Counted from the first letter of the stretch, positions 52,040 to 62,009 are shown. The stretch is 64,000 nt of DNA from VHCN01 sp964589935 (GCA_964589935.1 CAZPVD010000006.1:62001-126000); one strand, 5' to 3'. Numbers and translations: made by a program. Notes: generated by a model from the sequence alone, not told the origin.

Positions 52040-54555
52040 AGGCCCTGCTTTGACGGCGCGGTCTGGTAGGCGGCGAGAAATTGTTTCACGCGGTCAAATT
52101 CATGCGCGGCCTGCTGCCATGCGCGCATCGCGTCCTGCAACTGGCCGCGGTCGCCCATCGCCTCCAGCTCGCGCAACGGCGCCACGAGCGTCTGCATTCC
52201 GCACGTCGCGCTGGCGCCGACGCAACTGTGTGCGATGCGGCGCACTTCACCGGCCCGGCCCGCTTCAATGGCTTCACGGATGCTGGCGAGCTGCCCGGTC
52301 GTCTGGTTCAAATACAAATCAACAAGCCCGCGCACTTCCTCCTCGCCGCCGCCGGCGAGGTCGGTCAAACGCTCGATGTCCACGGGCGCGTCCTGCGTGG
52401 GCGGCGCAGCGGGGCCGCGCGCAGGCGACACCGAAGCGGCAACGGGCCGCGGAGCCGCAGCAGCAGCAGGGCGTGTCCGCAGGACAACCGGCCCCCATTT
52501 TTCGATGGATGCCTGAAGCACATGAGTTCGCAGCGGCTTGGGAACGTAATCGTCCATCCCGGCGGCGAGACACTTCTCGCGGTCACCGACCATGGCGTTG
52601 GCCGTGAGCGCGATGATGACAGTGTGGCGGCTCCCGTTGCCCATCGTTCGTTCTCGCTCGCGAATGCGCCGCGTCGCCTCGATGCCGTCCATTTCCGGCA
52701 TCTGCACATCCATGAAGATGACATCGTAGGGCCGGTGCTCGAGCATTTGTAGCGCCTCGATGCCGTTGCTCGCTACGTCGGCGGTGTAGCCCATCTGCTC
52801 CAACATGCGGAGGGCGACCCTTTGGTTGATGGTGTTATCCTCCGCGAGGAGGCATTGGAGTGGAAGACGGTTTGCGAGAGTCGGGTCAAGCTTCGCCGGC
52901 GGCTGCGCGGTCTTCAAAGGCAGATGGCCGCCGGTCACGACCTTCAACAAAGCTTCGTTGAGCTGCACCAGCCGCACCGGTTTCGTCAGAACGGCAATGA
53001 ACGGGGACGGCGACGGCAAGACGCGCTTGGGCACGTCCACGGAAGAAAGCAAAATGAGCGGAAGTGACACGTGCCCCGGGAGGCGGCGAATCTCGCGGGC
53101 GAGTTGAATGCCATCCATGCCCGGCATCTGCATGTCGAGAAGGGCGAGATCGAACTCGCGGCTGGCGCGGAGGATTTCGAGCGCGGCGGCGGGGCTTTCA
53201 GCCTCGCGCGACTGGATGCCCCACTTGCGCGACTGCAAGCTAAGCACGCGGCGGTTGGTCGGGTTGTCATCCACGATGAGCAGGCGCAGGCCGGTCAGCT
53301 CGATGGAGGGCTTTTCGGCGATTGACTCCGGCGCCGGCGCGTCGGAGATGGGCGCGGTGATGGTAAAATGGAACGTGGAGCCATGCCCCGGCTGACTCTC
53401 GACCCAGATGCGCCCGCCCATCAAATGCGCGAGATGCCGCGCGATGCTCAGACCCAGACCGATGCCGCCACGCGAACGCGTCGAGGAGCCGTCGCCCTGT
53501 GTAAACGCCTCGAAGAGCAGGCCCAGTTTTTCCTTCGGGATGCCAATGCCCGTGTCGCGCACGGAAAAATGAAGGACGCATTTGGGTTGCTGCATCGAGC
53601 GGAAGAGCATCACGGTGTCATTCCCCGTTCCCTGTGGTTTGTCCACCGACTCGCGGGCAACTTGCACAACGATTTCACCTTTCTCAGTGAATTTGACGGC
53701 GTTGCCAATGAGATGAACGAGCACCTGGCACACACGGCCCGCGTCCCCTTCGATCGCGGCGGGCACCGAGTCGTCCACATGGGCGATGAGATCAAGCTTC
53801 TTCTCAGCCGCGCGCGCCGCGAGGAGGCCGAGCGCATCCTCGACGCAGTTGCGGACGCTGAAGGGTGCGGAGTCGAGCTCCATCCGGCCTGCCTCGATCT
53901 TCGCGAAGTCGAGGATGTCGTTGATGATGGTGAGGAGCGCGTCGGCGCTGTGGCGGATGGTCTGAGCGTATTCGAGCTGCTCCTCGGTAAGGTCGCTCTC
54001 GAGCAGGAGGCTCGTCATGGCGATGACGCCGTTCATCGGCGTGCGAACTTCATGGCTCATGTTCGCCAGAAACTCGGACTTGGCGCGGTTGGCGGACTCG
54101 GCGGCGACGCGCGCGGCGTCCAGCTCGCGGTTGGCCTGCGTCAACTGGTCCTGCAGCCGCTTGGTGCGAAGGACGGAGCGGGCGCGGGCCTGAAGTTCCA
54201 GCACGCTGAACGGCTTGGTGATGTAATCCACCGCGCCGAGTTCGAAGCCCTTCACCTTGTCCGCCGTGGTGTTCCATCCGGTGAGCACGACGACCGGCGT
54301 GAGCCGGTGCACGGGATCGTTCTGAATGCATCGGAGAACCTCAAATCCCTCGATGTCCGGCAGGCCGAGGTCGAGAAGGATGAGGTCGAACTTTTCCCGG
54401 TTCACCGCCTCAAGTCCGGCCAGTCCCGTCCCCACCGAGACGACCTTGACACCGGCGTCGCGAAGTCCCTCGGCGATGGAAAGCTGGACATTCGGATCGT
54501 CGTCAATGAGGAGAATCCTCGCCTCAAGGTGCGTCATCGTTGCGAGTGGAGGCAT
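52036..54555 (-). CDS. Hybrid sensor histidine kinase (REC-HisKA-HATPase-REC-REC-Hpt)
   Basis: An 839-residue cytoplasmic protein with no membrane segment. Domains: N-terminal receiver (Asp 62 in LLDLGLPDIEG; Lys in ITKPF), coiled linker, HisKA with phospho-His 168 in SHEVRTPMNG, HATPase (about 280-405, DTGIGIPKEKLGLLFEAF and GGIGLGLSIA), a receiver (about 435-560, ALLDMQMPGMDG), another receiver (about 585-705, FMDVQMPEMDG) and a C-terminal Hpt (about 755-839, RRIAHSCVGASATCGM). The N-terminal receiver means input probably comes from another kinase, perhaps the 1360-residue one encoded upstream. It shares an ATGA overlap with the REC-Hpt-REC gene. Confidence 0.92.
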   Translation of the reverse strand: MPPLATMTHLEARILLIDDDPNVQLSIAEGLRDAGVKVVSVGTGLAGLEAVNREKFDLILLDLGLPDIEGFEVLRCIQNDPVHRLTPVVVLTGWNTTADKVKGFELGAVDYITKPFSVLELQARARSVLRTKRLQDQLTQANRELDAARVAAESANRAKSEFLANMSHEVRTPMNGVIAMTSLLLESDLTEEQLEYAQTIRHSADALLTIINDILDFAKIEAGRMELDSAPFSVRNCVEDALGLLAARAAEKKLDLIAHVDDSVPAAIEGDAGRVCQVLVHLIGNAVKFTEKGEIVVQVARESVDKPQGTGNDTVMLFRSMQQPKCVLHFSVRDTGIGIPKEKLGLLFEAFTQGDGSSTRSRGGIGLGLSIARHLAHLMGGRIWVESQPGHGSTFHFTITAPISDAPAPESIAEKPSIELTGLRLLIVDDNPTNRRVLSLQSRKWGIQSREAESPAAALEILRASREFDLALLDMQMPGMDGIQLAREIRRLPGHVSLPLILLSSVDVPKRVLPSPSPFIAVLTKPVRLVQLNEALLKVVTGGHLPLKTAQPPAKLDPTLANRLPLQCLLAEDNTINQRVALRMLEQMGYTADVASNGIEALQMLEHRPYDVIFMDVQMPEMDGIEATRRIRERERTMGNGSRHTVIIALTANAMVGDREKCLAAGMDDYVPKPLRTHVLQASIEKWGPVVLRTRPAAAAAPRPVAASVSPARGPAAPPTQDAPVDIERLTDLAGGGEEEVRGLVDLYLNQTTGQLASIREAIEAGRAGEVRRIAHSCVGASATCGMQTLVAPLRELEAMGDRGQLQDAMRAWQQAAHEFDRVKQFLAAYQTAPSKQGL

Positions 54556-54616
54556 CAGTGTAAGTGCTTCTCGGCTGTGCGGCGGCGAGCTTAGGAGGTT
54601 CGCCGGTGCGATGCCA

Positions 54617-57600
54617 TTATTTTTTCAATTCCTCCATCAGGACTTGTTCGACGCGCTCATACTCCGCAATCAACTGCCCGAACGGCAGTTCGGCGCCGGT
54701 CAGATCGCCAGCCTGCGCGCGTTGTTCGAGCGTGGCGCAATACGCGGCCAGCGGGCGCGCGCCGAGATTGTTTGCGCTGCCCTTGAAGGTGTGCGCCAGT
54801 TCGCGCAGCGTCACGGCATCCCCTTTCATCAGCGCCGCCTGCATCTTCGTCAGCCGGTCGGGCGCGTCTTCGAGGAAGAGGCCGACGAGGTCCGCCAACG
54901 GATCGCTGCTCTGTCCCGGCTCGCGCAGCTCGCGGATGTTTTGAATGACATTCAAGTCGAGCGTCGCGCCTGATTCAGCCGAACTTACGGCAGTCAACGC
55001 CGGGCGAACACGGTCGCGCTTGCGCTGCAAAGCGGCTTCGAGTTCCATCAATTCAACGGGCTTGACCACGTAGTCGTCCATGCCTGCGGCAAGGCACTGC
55101 TCGCATTCGCCCGGCAGCGCGTTGGCGGTCAACGCCACGATGTAAATGGGAGGACGCGAATGTCCGTTCTGCACGGCGTCGCGCTCGCGCCGGCGGATCT
55201 GCCGCGCCGCCTCGTAACCGTCCATCTCCGGCATGTGGCAGTCCATGAGGACGATTTCGTAAGGCAGGCGATCGAGCGCTTCAAGCACCTCGCGGCCGTT
55301 GTCCACGGTGTCGGCGCGGTAGCCGAGCTTTTCGAGCTGGAGCAGCGCGACCTTGCGATTCACCGAGTTGTCCTCGGCGAGCAGGATGCGCGTTGACTTG
55401 AGCGGCGCTGCGGGCCGGAGCGTTTCACGCTGGTTCGCTGGCGCAGGAAGTGCCGACGGCTCGAACTCGCTCGGCCCGCCGCGAACGGTCGCCACAAGGC
55501 ACGCGAGGAGACGCGCGCGCTTGACCGGCTTGAGCAGGCAGGCGTTCAACCCGGCGGCCTGCACGGCTGCGGGATCGAGCTTCTGGCCGAGCGGCGCGAG
55601 AAGCACGATGCGCGGCTGAACCTTCAGCGCCTCCGCGCGAATCGCGCGGGCGAGCACCAAGCCATCCATGCCGGGCATTTGCAAGTCCGTGACCACGAGA
55701 TCGAACATCCGCCCGGCCTTGTTCTCCTTCCGCAACAGCGCCAGTGCTGAGTTGCCGCTGTCGGCGGAGCTGTGCTGCATTTGGAACGCGGCGGTCATTT
55801 GCTGGAGAACCTGGCGCTGCGTCGCATTGTCATCCACGATGAGCGCGCGCAGGCCCTTGAGTTCCGCCGGCGGATGCACGATGCCGTGGCTTTCCTCGTC
55901 CTGAATTTCAAACGGCAGCGTCAGCCAGAATGTCGAGCCGCGGCCGGCTTCGCTCTCGACGCTGATTTGTCCGCCCATCAATTCGACAAGCTGCTTCGAG
56001 ATGGCAAGGCCAAGCCCTGTGCCGCCGTATTTGCGCGTCGTCGAGCCGTCGGCCTGCGTAAAGGGTTCGAAGATTTTCTGCTGCGCGTCGGGCGGAATGC
56101 CGATGCCCGTGTCGTTGACCGCGAACAGAATCAACGCGCGATTTTCCAAGTCGCGCTCCTTCATCACGCGGATGACGACTTCACCCTGCTCGGTGAACTT
56201 CACCGCGTTGCCGATGAGGTTGATGAGCACCTGGCGCAGGCGGCTCGGATCGCCGCGAACGTGCGTCGGCACCTCGTCGGGCACGAGCGAGGCGATCTCG
56301 ATGCCCTTGGAGTGCGCGCGCTGCGCGAGCAGCTCGACCGTGCTCTCGACAGTTTCGCGAAGGTCGAAATCAATCGTCTCGAACGTGAGCTTGCCCACCT
56401 CGATTTTGGAGAAGTCGAGAATGTCGTTGATGATGTCGAGGAGCGCGTAGGCGCTGTTGCGGATGGTTTCGGCAAAGTCCCGCTGCTGCGGTGTAAGCTC
56501 GGTATCGAGCACAAGGCCCGCCATGCCGACGATGGCGTTCATCGGCGTGCGGATTTCGTGGCTCATCGCGGCGAGGAACTGCGACTTGATGCGCGCGGAT
56601 TCGAGCGCGGCGTCGCGCGCCACACCCAGCTCCTTTTCCGTGCGGATGAGGGCGGTGATGTCGCGCGAGATGCCGATGAGGCCGGTGACTTCCCCGGCGC
56701 GGTTGCGCGTCGGAACCTTCGTCACCGACGCCCAAATTTCCGAGCCGTCGCGCGCGGTTTGCTGCTCGATTTTGTTGATGATGGGCTGCCCGGTGCGCAG
56801 CAGCTGCTGCTCGTCGTCGAAAAATTCCTGAGCGTTCGCCTTCGGGTGAAAATCGAAATCCGTCTTGCCCACCACCGCGTCGGGGTCGTCGAGGCCGAGG
56901 CGCCTGGCCATCGCGAGGCTGCACCGGAGGAAGCGGCTCTGCGCGTCCTTGAAATAAACGCGGTCGGGAACGTTGTCGAGCAACGCACGCAAGAGGTCGC
57001 GCTCGTGGGCGAGTTGTTCCTCCATGTGCTTGCGTTCGGTCACGTCCCAGAAAATTCCCTGGATGCCGATGACGTTGCCCTTGGCATCGCAGAGAGGCGC
57101 CTTGATGACCTGCACAAAAATGCGCCCGTGATCCGGCGACTGGTGCTCCTCAACCGCCTCGTAAGCCTGCCGCGCTTCAATGATGCGCAGGTCGTCCTGA
57201 TGATACTTTTCAGCCAGCTCGACCGGGAAAAAATCGAGATCCGTCTTACCCAGTATCTCCTCGCGGGCACGGCCGAGCGTTTTGCAAAAGCGCTCGTTCA
57301 CGAAGGTGAACCGGCCCAGGAGGTCCTTGCGGAAAATGTTCTGCGGCAGGTTCTCGACGAGCGAGTGGTAGAGCAGTTCCGAGTCGCGCAGCATTTCCTC
57401 AGCGCGTTTGCGTTCGGAAATGTCGTGAAAAATGCTCAGGAGCAGCGGCACGCCCGACTCGAATTCCACGAAGGAATTCGACAGTTCGAGGTCAAGGTCG
57501 CTCCCGTTGCGGAACGTCACGCGGCGTTCCATGTGATGCTCGACGGTGTGGCGTTGGAACCTTTCGCGATAGCGCGAGAGTCGCGCGCTGCGCTCGTTGT

Positions 57601-58699
57601 CGTCGTCGGAATAAACCACCGTGAACAGCCGCCCCTCCAGTTCCTCCTTCTTCATGCCGACCATCTGGCAGAAGGCCGGGTTGACGGCGAGCGTCATGCC
57701 GTCGCCGTCCGTCAGGCGCATGCCGTCGGCGGAGTTTTCCCAGATGGAGCGGAAGCGCGCCTCGCTGCGCCTGAGCGCCTCCTCCTGGTGCTTGCGCGCG
57801 GTAATGTCCTCGACCGTGCCTTCGTAGTAGAGCAACCGTCCGGATGCATCACGCACGGCGCGCGCATTCTCGGAAATCCACAGCACATTTCCGCTCTGGT
57901 CGAAAATCTCTGACTCGAAGTTGGAGATCTCATCGTTTTGCTCCATCAACCGGACAAACTCCGTGCGCCGCGACGGGTCCACGTAGAGCTGGCGCGCGAG
58001 ATCGCTGAACGACGCCATCAACTCCTCCGGCGAACTGAACCCGTAGATGCGTGCGAGCTTGCGGTTCGCGGCGACGAACTTGCCCTCCGGCGAAGTCTGG
58101 AAGATGCCTTCGCTGACGTTCTCGAAAATGCTTCGATATTTGAACTCCGCCTCGCGCAACGCCTCCTCCGCCCGCTCATGGCTGGTGACCGAGCGCGCAA
58201 GCTCGCCAATGCTCCGGCTCAGCTCCAACTGGGAAACCGCCTGCCGGCTCAGGCTGCGCAACGCCGCCGCCTGTTCAGCAGTAAGTGATCGCGGCGCAGG
58301 CCCCATCACACACAGCGTGCCCAACACATGACCGTCCGGCGACACGAGCGGAACGCCCGCGTAAAATCGCACACGCAACGGCCCGGCCACGAGTGGATCA
58401 TTGACGAAGCGTTCGTCCTTCGCCGCGTCCTCCACCACGAGCAGGTCACGTTGTTGAGCAGCGGCAGTGCAGAAAGAGCTTTCCTTTGGCGTTTGTTCCG
58501 ACGCAAGCCCCACCACGGACTTGCACCAATGCCGGTCGGCATCCATCAGGTTCAGCAGCGCGATGGGTGCGCCGCAGACGAGCGCGGCCAGGCGCGTGAG
58601 ATCGTCGAACGCCGCCTCCGGCGCGGTGTCCAGGACGTTATACTGCCGCAGCGCCTTGAGGCGCTCCTCCTCGGGAGGCTGTGGTGTCGGAGATGTCAA
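54617..58699 (-). CDS. Hybrid sensor histidine kinase with GAF and four PAS domains
   Basis: A 1360-residue protein, translated from TTG 58699 (no earlier in-frame start; family members begin with a similar ERLKALRQYNVLDTAPE). Domains: GAF (about 10-165), PAS/PAC modules at about 185-310, 315-435, 440-560 and 575-690, HisKA with SHEIRTPMNAIVG (about 717), HATPase (about 830-945), two receivers (phospho-Asp in LVVTDLQMPGMDG and VLMDCHMPEMDG) and a C-terminal Hpt with LAHTFKGSANNLG (about 1300). No membrane helix is seen, so sensing is cytoplasmic. PAS/PAC repeats may bind small ligands or redox cofactors. It ends 61 bp before the 839-residue kinase gene start, on the same strand. Confidence 0.92.
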   Translation of the reverse strand: MTSPTPQPPEEERLKALRQYNVLDTAPEAAFDDLTRLAALVCGAPIALLNLMDADRHWCKSVVGLASEQTPKESSFCTAAAQQRDLLVVEDAAKDERFVNDPLVAGPLRVRFYAGVPLVSPDGHVLGTLCVMGPAPRSLTAEQAAALRSLSRQAVSQLELSRSIGELARSVTSHERAEEALREAEFKYRSIFENVSEGIFQTSPEGKFVAANRKLARIYGFSSPEELMASFSDLARQLYVDPSRRTEFVRLMEQNDEISNFESEIFDQSGNVLWISENARAVRDASGRLLYYEGTVEDITARKHQEEALRRSEARFRSIWENSADGMRLTDGDGMTLAVNPAFCQMVGMKKEELEGRLFTVVYSDDDNERSARLSRYRERFQRHTVEHHMERRVTFRNGSDLDLELSNSFVEFESGVPLLLSIFHDISERKRAEEMLRDSELLYHSLVENLPQNIFRKDLLGRFTFVNERFCKTLGRAREEILGKTDLDFFPVELAEKYHQDDLRIIEARQAYEAVEEHQSPDHGRIFVQVIKAPLCDAKGNVIGIQGIFWDVTERKHMEEQLAHERDLLRALLDNVPDRVYFKDAQSRFLRCSLAMARRLGLDDPDAVVGKTDFDFHPKANAQEFFDDEQQLLRTGQPIINKIEQQTARDGSEIWASVTKVPTRNRAGEVTGLIGISRDITALIRTEKELGVARDAALESARIKSQFLAAMSHEIRTPMNAIVGMAGLVLDTELTPQQRDFAETIRNSAYALLDIINDILDFSKIEVGKLTFETIDFDLRETVESTVELLAQRAHSKGIEIASLVPDEVPTHVRGDPSRLRQVLINLIGNAVKFTEQGEVVIRVMKERDLENRALILFAVNDTGIGIPPDAQQKIFEPFTQADGSTTRKYGGTGLGLAISKQLVELMGGQISVESEAGRGSTFWLTLPFEIQDEESHGIVHPPAELKGLRALIVDDNATQRQVLQQMTAAFQMQHSSADSGNSALALLRKENKAGRMFDLVVTDLQMPGMDGLVLARAIRAEALKVQPRIVLLAPLGQKLDPAAVQAAGLNACLLKPVKRARLLACLVATVRGGPSEFEPSALPAPANQRETLRPAAPLKSTRILLAEDNSVNRKVALLQLEKLGYRADTVDNGREVLEALDRLPYEIVLMDCHMPEMDGYEAARQIRRRERDAVQNGHSRPPIYIVALTANALPGECEQCLAAGMDDYVVKPVELMELEAALQRKRDRVRPALTAVSSAESGATLDLNVIQNIRELREPGQSSDPLADLVGLFLEDAPDRLTKMQAALMKGDAVTLRELAHTFKGSANNLGARPLAAYCATLEQRAQAGDLTGAELPFGQLIAEYERVEQVLMEELKK

Positions 58700-58783
58700 A
58701 CGGCGCGCCGCCTGAACAGACCAAGCTGCGCGAAGGAAGTTTAGTGCGAAACATCGGAAAGGCCAGCGTCGAGTGAGTCCGGC

Positions 58784-61099
58784 TCACTTCGCCGGCACTT
58801 TATTGATCGTGTTCCAGATGGTCTGCTTGATGGGCGCGCCGTCGGCGGATTTGAGGTCGAGCTTCACCTGCATCTGCATCACGGGCGCGAGCGGGCCGAG
58901 TTCGAGGAAGACGCTTTTGCCGTCGGGCTGGAGCTTCGCGGATTTCACGTCGAGCGGGTCGTGTTTGATTTTGTCCGGCTCGGCGACGGACCATTCCTTC
59001 GAGCCGTAGTTTTGCGTCCATTTGTAGTTCCATTGCTCGACCGAGTAGCTGCCCGTGTCCTCGGCGAGCGATTTGTCGAGTTTGTCGGTGAAGGTGAGCA
59101 GCACGCCGTTGGGCTTTACGTGCATTTCCTTCGGCATGTTCGCCGGCTTGCCGGTATAGCGCACACGCTGGAGCGCGCCTTTCTGCGCGCCGTTGGATTG
59201 CCACACAACGAGGCCGGTCAGATAGAGCTGGCCGTCGCGCGGATTGAAGCGCCCGCGCATGATGCCGGTCTTGAACTTGAGCGGAAACTTGAACGCGCCA
59301 CCCTGCACCTGCCCGTCCGCCGTCTCCATCATCACCTTGTGCAGCGCGGATGCGCCGTAGCTCAGGTGCAGCAGGTCGCCCTTGAACGGCCCCCATTTGT
59401 CGCTCGTCACCCAAACCTGCCCGCCGCTCGAATTGTCCACGTCGTAGCTGTGCGGCAGCCAGAGGATCGGCATGCCGGGACTCGTCGGCGGCTGCGGCGT
59501 GTGCGCGTTGAAGACGTGACCGAGGAACACGCCGGGCTTTACGAGGTCCACGCGCGAGCTGGGCACCCAGTTGCCCTCGTTGTCCGCGACGGTGACCTCG
59601 TCATGCGGGCCGACGCTCATGCCGTTGGGCGCGCGCAGACCGTAGGCAACCACGTCGAGCTTCGAGCCGTCCGGCGACACGCGCAGCAGCGCGCCGTGAT
59701 GCGGGTGCTTCCAGCCGCCGAGGTTGCCGCCCTTGGTGAAGTAGAAGTTGCCCTTGGAGTCCGCGTCAAGGTTCAGGCAGAACTCGTGGTAGTGCGATGA
59801 AATCGCCACGTCGTTGTTGAAGTTCTCGTAGAAATCCGCCTCGCCGTCGCCGTTCAAATCGTGCAGGCGCGTGATCTGGTCGCGGCCAAGGACGTAAATT
59901 TCGTCGTTCACGATTTTCAAACCGAGCGGCTGGAAGAGGCCCGTCGCGAAACGCTTCCACTTCAAGTGCTCCAGCTTTTCGTCAATGCCGCTCACGATCC
60001 ACACCTCGCCGTTCACCGTGCAAACGGCGGCGTGCGTAGCGTCCTTGAAAAAGTCGAAACCACTCGTGCGCAGCCAGGAATTCCACGGGTTGTCATCCGG
60101 CAACGTGAGCGTGTCCACGACGTAGGGCGCGTCGCCCGCGCCGAGTTCACCCTTCGTTTCGAGCACTGGATTCCAGCGCGCCGGGCCGCCCTTCGTCAGC
60201 GCCTTGAGATCGGGCAACTGCGGGGCGCGTTTCGCGGCTGCCGCGGCCTTGTCCGCCGCCTCTTCATTGCCAACATAGAACGCGACCTGAAACAACGCGG
60301 ACTTTCCGAGGGAAGGAAGCTGGAGAAGGCGCCGGCCATTTTCGTTCAAATTTCCAATCGAATAGGTCACGCCACCGTGGACAACGATCACATCCTTTTT
60401 GCCTTCGGCGGGTTTGTCAAAGAGCACGAGGGTCAACGGACCAGTTGCACCGTCCACTTGAAACGTCCGAGTGAACATCCCGGTCGTTGGATCGTAACCC
60501 GGCAGTTCGAGCACGCTCGCCTTGCCGACGGTATAACTGAGCACAACCTGTTTGCCGTTGAGATAAAGTCCGCGCCACTTCGCCCACTCGCGTGGCAGCG
60601 GGCCGAAGGAGACGAGTTCGTTACCGTCGCGCTTCGGCGGATTCGGCTCATTGAAGTTGCCATCCTTGTCTGCCCAACCCGGCAACACCGACAAAGAAAA
60701 TGCAATTTCGCCGACCGGCTGCGGCACGCCTTCGAGTCCTTCGCGGCCGGTGGGCAGTTTGAGGAAGCCGCCCGTCCAGCCCATCGCCATGCGGAGCCGC
60801 TCGGTGTCGAAACACATCGCGGCCTCGTCGTTGGGGCCGACCTTGATCGAAACCGCCTTGAGCGCGGGCCGCACCCTGCCCCTGCCGTCGGGCGCGGGGG
60901 CTTCAAGACCGCTGCTGAAAAACTGGCCGAGATCGGTCGTGTCCCACTTCGTGGTCGTCGGCCTGTTGGGCCTGGCCTGCGCCTTGGGCGCCACGTTTTT
61001 CGGCGCGTCTTTTTTTTCCTGCGCGGGGCCAACGGTGACAGCGAGCGAGAAGGCGAAGGTTGCAAGGACCAGCTTCAAAGTGCGCATAGAATTCATCAT
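58784..61099 (-). CDS. Secreted beta-propeller protein (DUF6797-like)
   Basis: A 771-residue exported protein; ATG 61099, 61096 or 61087 are all possible starts before the signal peptide (RTLKLVLATFAFSLAVTVGP). The N-terminal domain (about 50-320) resembles DUF6797, found in Planctomycete/Verrucomicrobium secreted proteins (MAMGWTGGFLKLPTGREGLE, FGPLPREWAKWRGLYLNGKQ). The rest (about 330-680) resembles a glucose/sorbosone dehydrogenase-like beta-propeller: ATGLFQPLGLKIVNDEIYVL, RLHDLNGDGEADFYENFN and GGWKHPHHGALLRVSPDGSK. Related proteins often end in a cytochrome domain; no CxxCH heme motif is present here. Enzymatic activity is uncertain. It is divergent from infA. Confidence 0.8.
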   Translation of the reverse strand: MMNSMRTLKLVLATFAFSLAVTVGPAQEKKDAPKNVAPKAQARPNRPTTTKWDTTDLGQFFSSGLEAPAPDGRGRVRPALKAVSIKVGPNDEAAMCFDTERLRMAMGWTGGFLKLPTGREGLEGVPQPVGEIAFSLSVLPGWADKDGNFNEPNPPKRDGNELVSFGPLPREWAKWRGLYLNGKQVVLSYTVGKASVLELPGYDPTTGMFTRTFQVDGATGPLTLVLFDKPAEGKKDVIVVHGGVTYSIGNLNENGRRLLQLPSLGKSALFQVAFYVGNEEAADKAAAAAKRAPQLPDLKALTKGGPARWNPVLETKGELGAGDAPYVVDTLTLPDDNPWNSWLRTSGFDFFKDATHAAVCTVNGEVWIVSGIDEKLEHLKWKRFATGLFQPLGLKIVNDEIYVLGRDQITRLHDLNGDGEADFYENFNNDVAISSHYHEFCLNLDADSKGNFYFTKGGNLGGWKHPHHGALLRVSPDGSKLDVVAYGLRAPNGMSVGPHDEVTVADNEGNWVPSSRVDLVKPGVFLGHVFNAHTPQPPTSPGMPILWLPHSYDVDNSSGGQVWVTSDKWGPFKGDLLHLSYGASALHKVMMETADGQVQGGAFKFPLKFKTGIMRGRFNPRDGQLYLTGLVVWQSNGAQKGALQRVRYTGKPANMPKEMHVKPNGVLLTFTDKLDKSLAEDTGSYSVEQWNYKWTQNYGSKEWSVAEPDKIKHDPLDVKSAKLQPDGKSVFLELGPLAPVMQMQVKLDLKSADGAPIKQTIWNTINKVPAK

Positions 61100-61244
61100 G
61101 GCGGACAAGGCCGCCGAGCTTGGCGAAGATGGACGAGACGAGCCAACAAAAATTCACCGTGAAGCGCGCGAATCCGGCGTGGTTTGCGCGGATTCCATGC
61201 TTGATTTTCCGGGGGCTGAAAGGCAGTGTCCGCGCGCAATCCGC

Positions 61245-61463
61245 ATGGCAAAAGAAGAGCCGATTGAATTAACCGGCACAATAACCCAGGTATTGCCGGG
61301 AACGATGTTCCGCGTGGCGCTTGAAAACGGTCACGAGGTTCTCGCGCATATCTCCGGGAAGATGCGCAAGAACTTCATCCGCATTTCTGTCGGCGACAAG
61401 GTCAACGCGGAGATGTCCCCTTACGACCTCAGCAAGGCGCGCATCACCTACCGCCACAAGTAA
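61245..61463 (+). CDS. infA: Translation initiation factor IF-1
   Basis: A 72-residue OB-fold factor, exactly the usual length. ATG 61245 starts MAKEEPIELTGTITQVLPGT. Conserved parts include FRVALENGHEVLAHISGKM, then RKNFIRISVGDKV and the C-terminal YDLSKARITYRHK. It binds the 30S A site and helps IF-2 and IF-3 during initiation. It is a single-gene unit between divergent and convergent genes, separated from the usual ribosomal-protein operon. Confidence 0.97.
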   Translation: MAKEEPIELTGTITQVLPGTMFRVALENGHEVLAHISGKMRKNFIRISVGDKVNAEMSPYDLSKARITYRHK

Positions 61464-61467
61464 GCGC

Positions 61468-62009
61468 TCAACCCGCCGCGCGATCCGGCGCGAGGATTTC
61501 GACCAGATGCCGCGCCTGCACCACAGCGCCCCACCACCACACAAGGCCGGCACCGCCCCGCAGATAAAGCCACACCACCCACGCCGCGTCAATCTCACAA
61601 AAAGCGCGAAAGGCGCAAACACGAGGAACACCGAACCGAGACCGACGCCAAACAGCAGCATCGCGGCCCACGTCGCGAGGTCATTCGGAAACTCGTCCGG
61701 CGCGAGCGGACGCACAAACGGATCGCCGGCGATCCGCACCACTATCGCGACCACAAGCGCAAGCACCGTCACCAAACTCCACAGCTTCGGCTCTACTGGC
61801 GCGAAGACCGGCCGCTGCGTGTAGCGTTCATGCCAGCCGAAAACGAAATTCCAGAGGAAAAAGGCGCACGCCGCAACCACCGCCAGGAGGAATCCGATGG
61901 CATCCGTGCGCTCCGTCCACAGCGCGAGGCGCGGCCAGCACGCGAGCGCGCTCAACGCCGCGGCCAGCGCACTCGCGCGCAGCACGGCGGGCTGGACCAG
62001 CGAGCGCAT
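61468..62009 (-). pseudogene. Membrane protein gene with apparent one-base frameshift
   Basis: From ATG 62009 the frame encodes about 140 residues with four hydrophobic segments (for example IGFLLAVVAACAFFLWNFVF and WAAMLLFGVGLGSVFLVFAP). It then runs open through and beyond the infA gene on the other strand, which is implausible. Near 61590-61605 a one-base shift lands in a second frame reading DAAWVVWLYLRGGAGLVWWW and GAVVQARHLVEILAPDRAAG, ending at a TGA at 61468, just after infA. That frame continues the hydrophobic pattern naturally. A single-base deletion (mutation or sequencing error) is the simplest reading. Function unknown. Confidence 0.55.

Noticed and set aside
55772..57913. 713-residue plus-strand open frame
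   Set aside because: It is antisense to the 1360-residue hybrid kinase; the kinase domains are unambiguous.
61269..62009. 246-residue continuous minus-strand frame as one intact protein
   Set aside because: Its last part is antisense to infA and loses the membrane-protein character; the shifted frame ending at 61468 is a better C-terminus.
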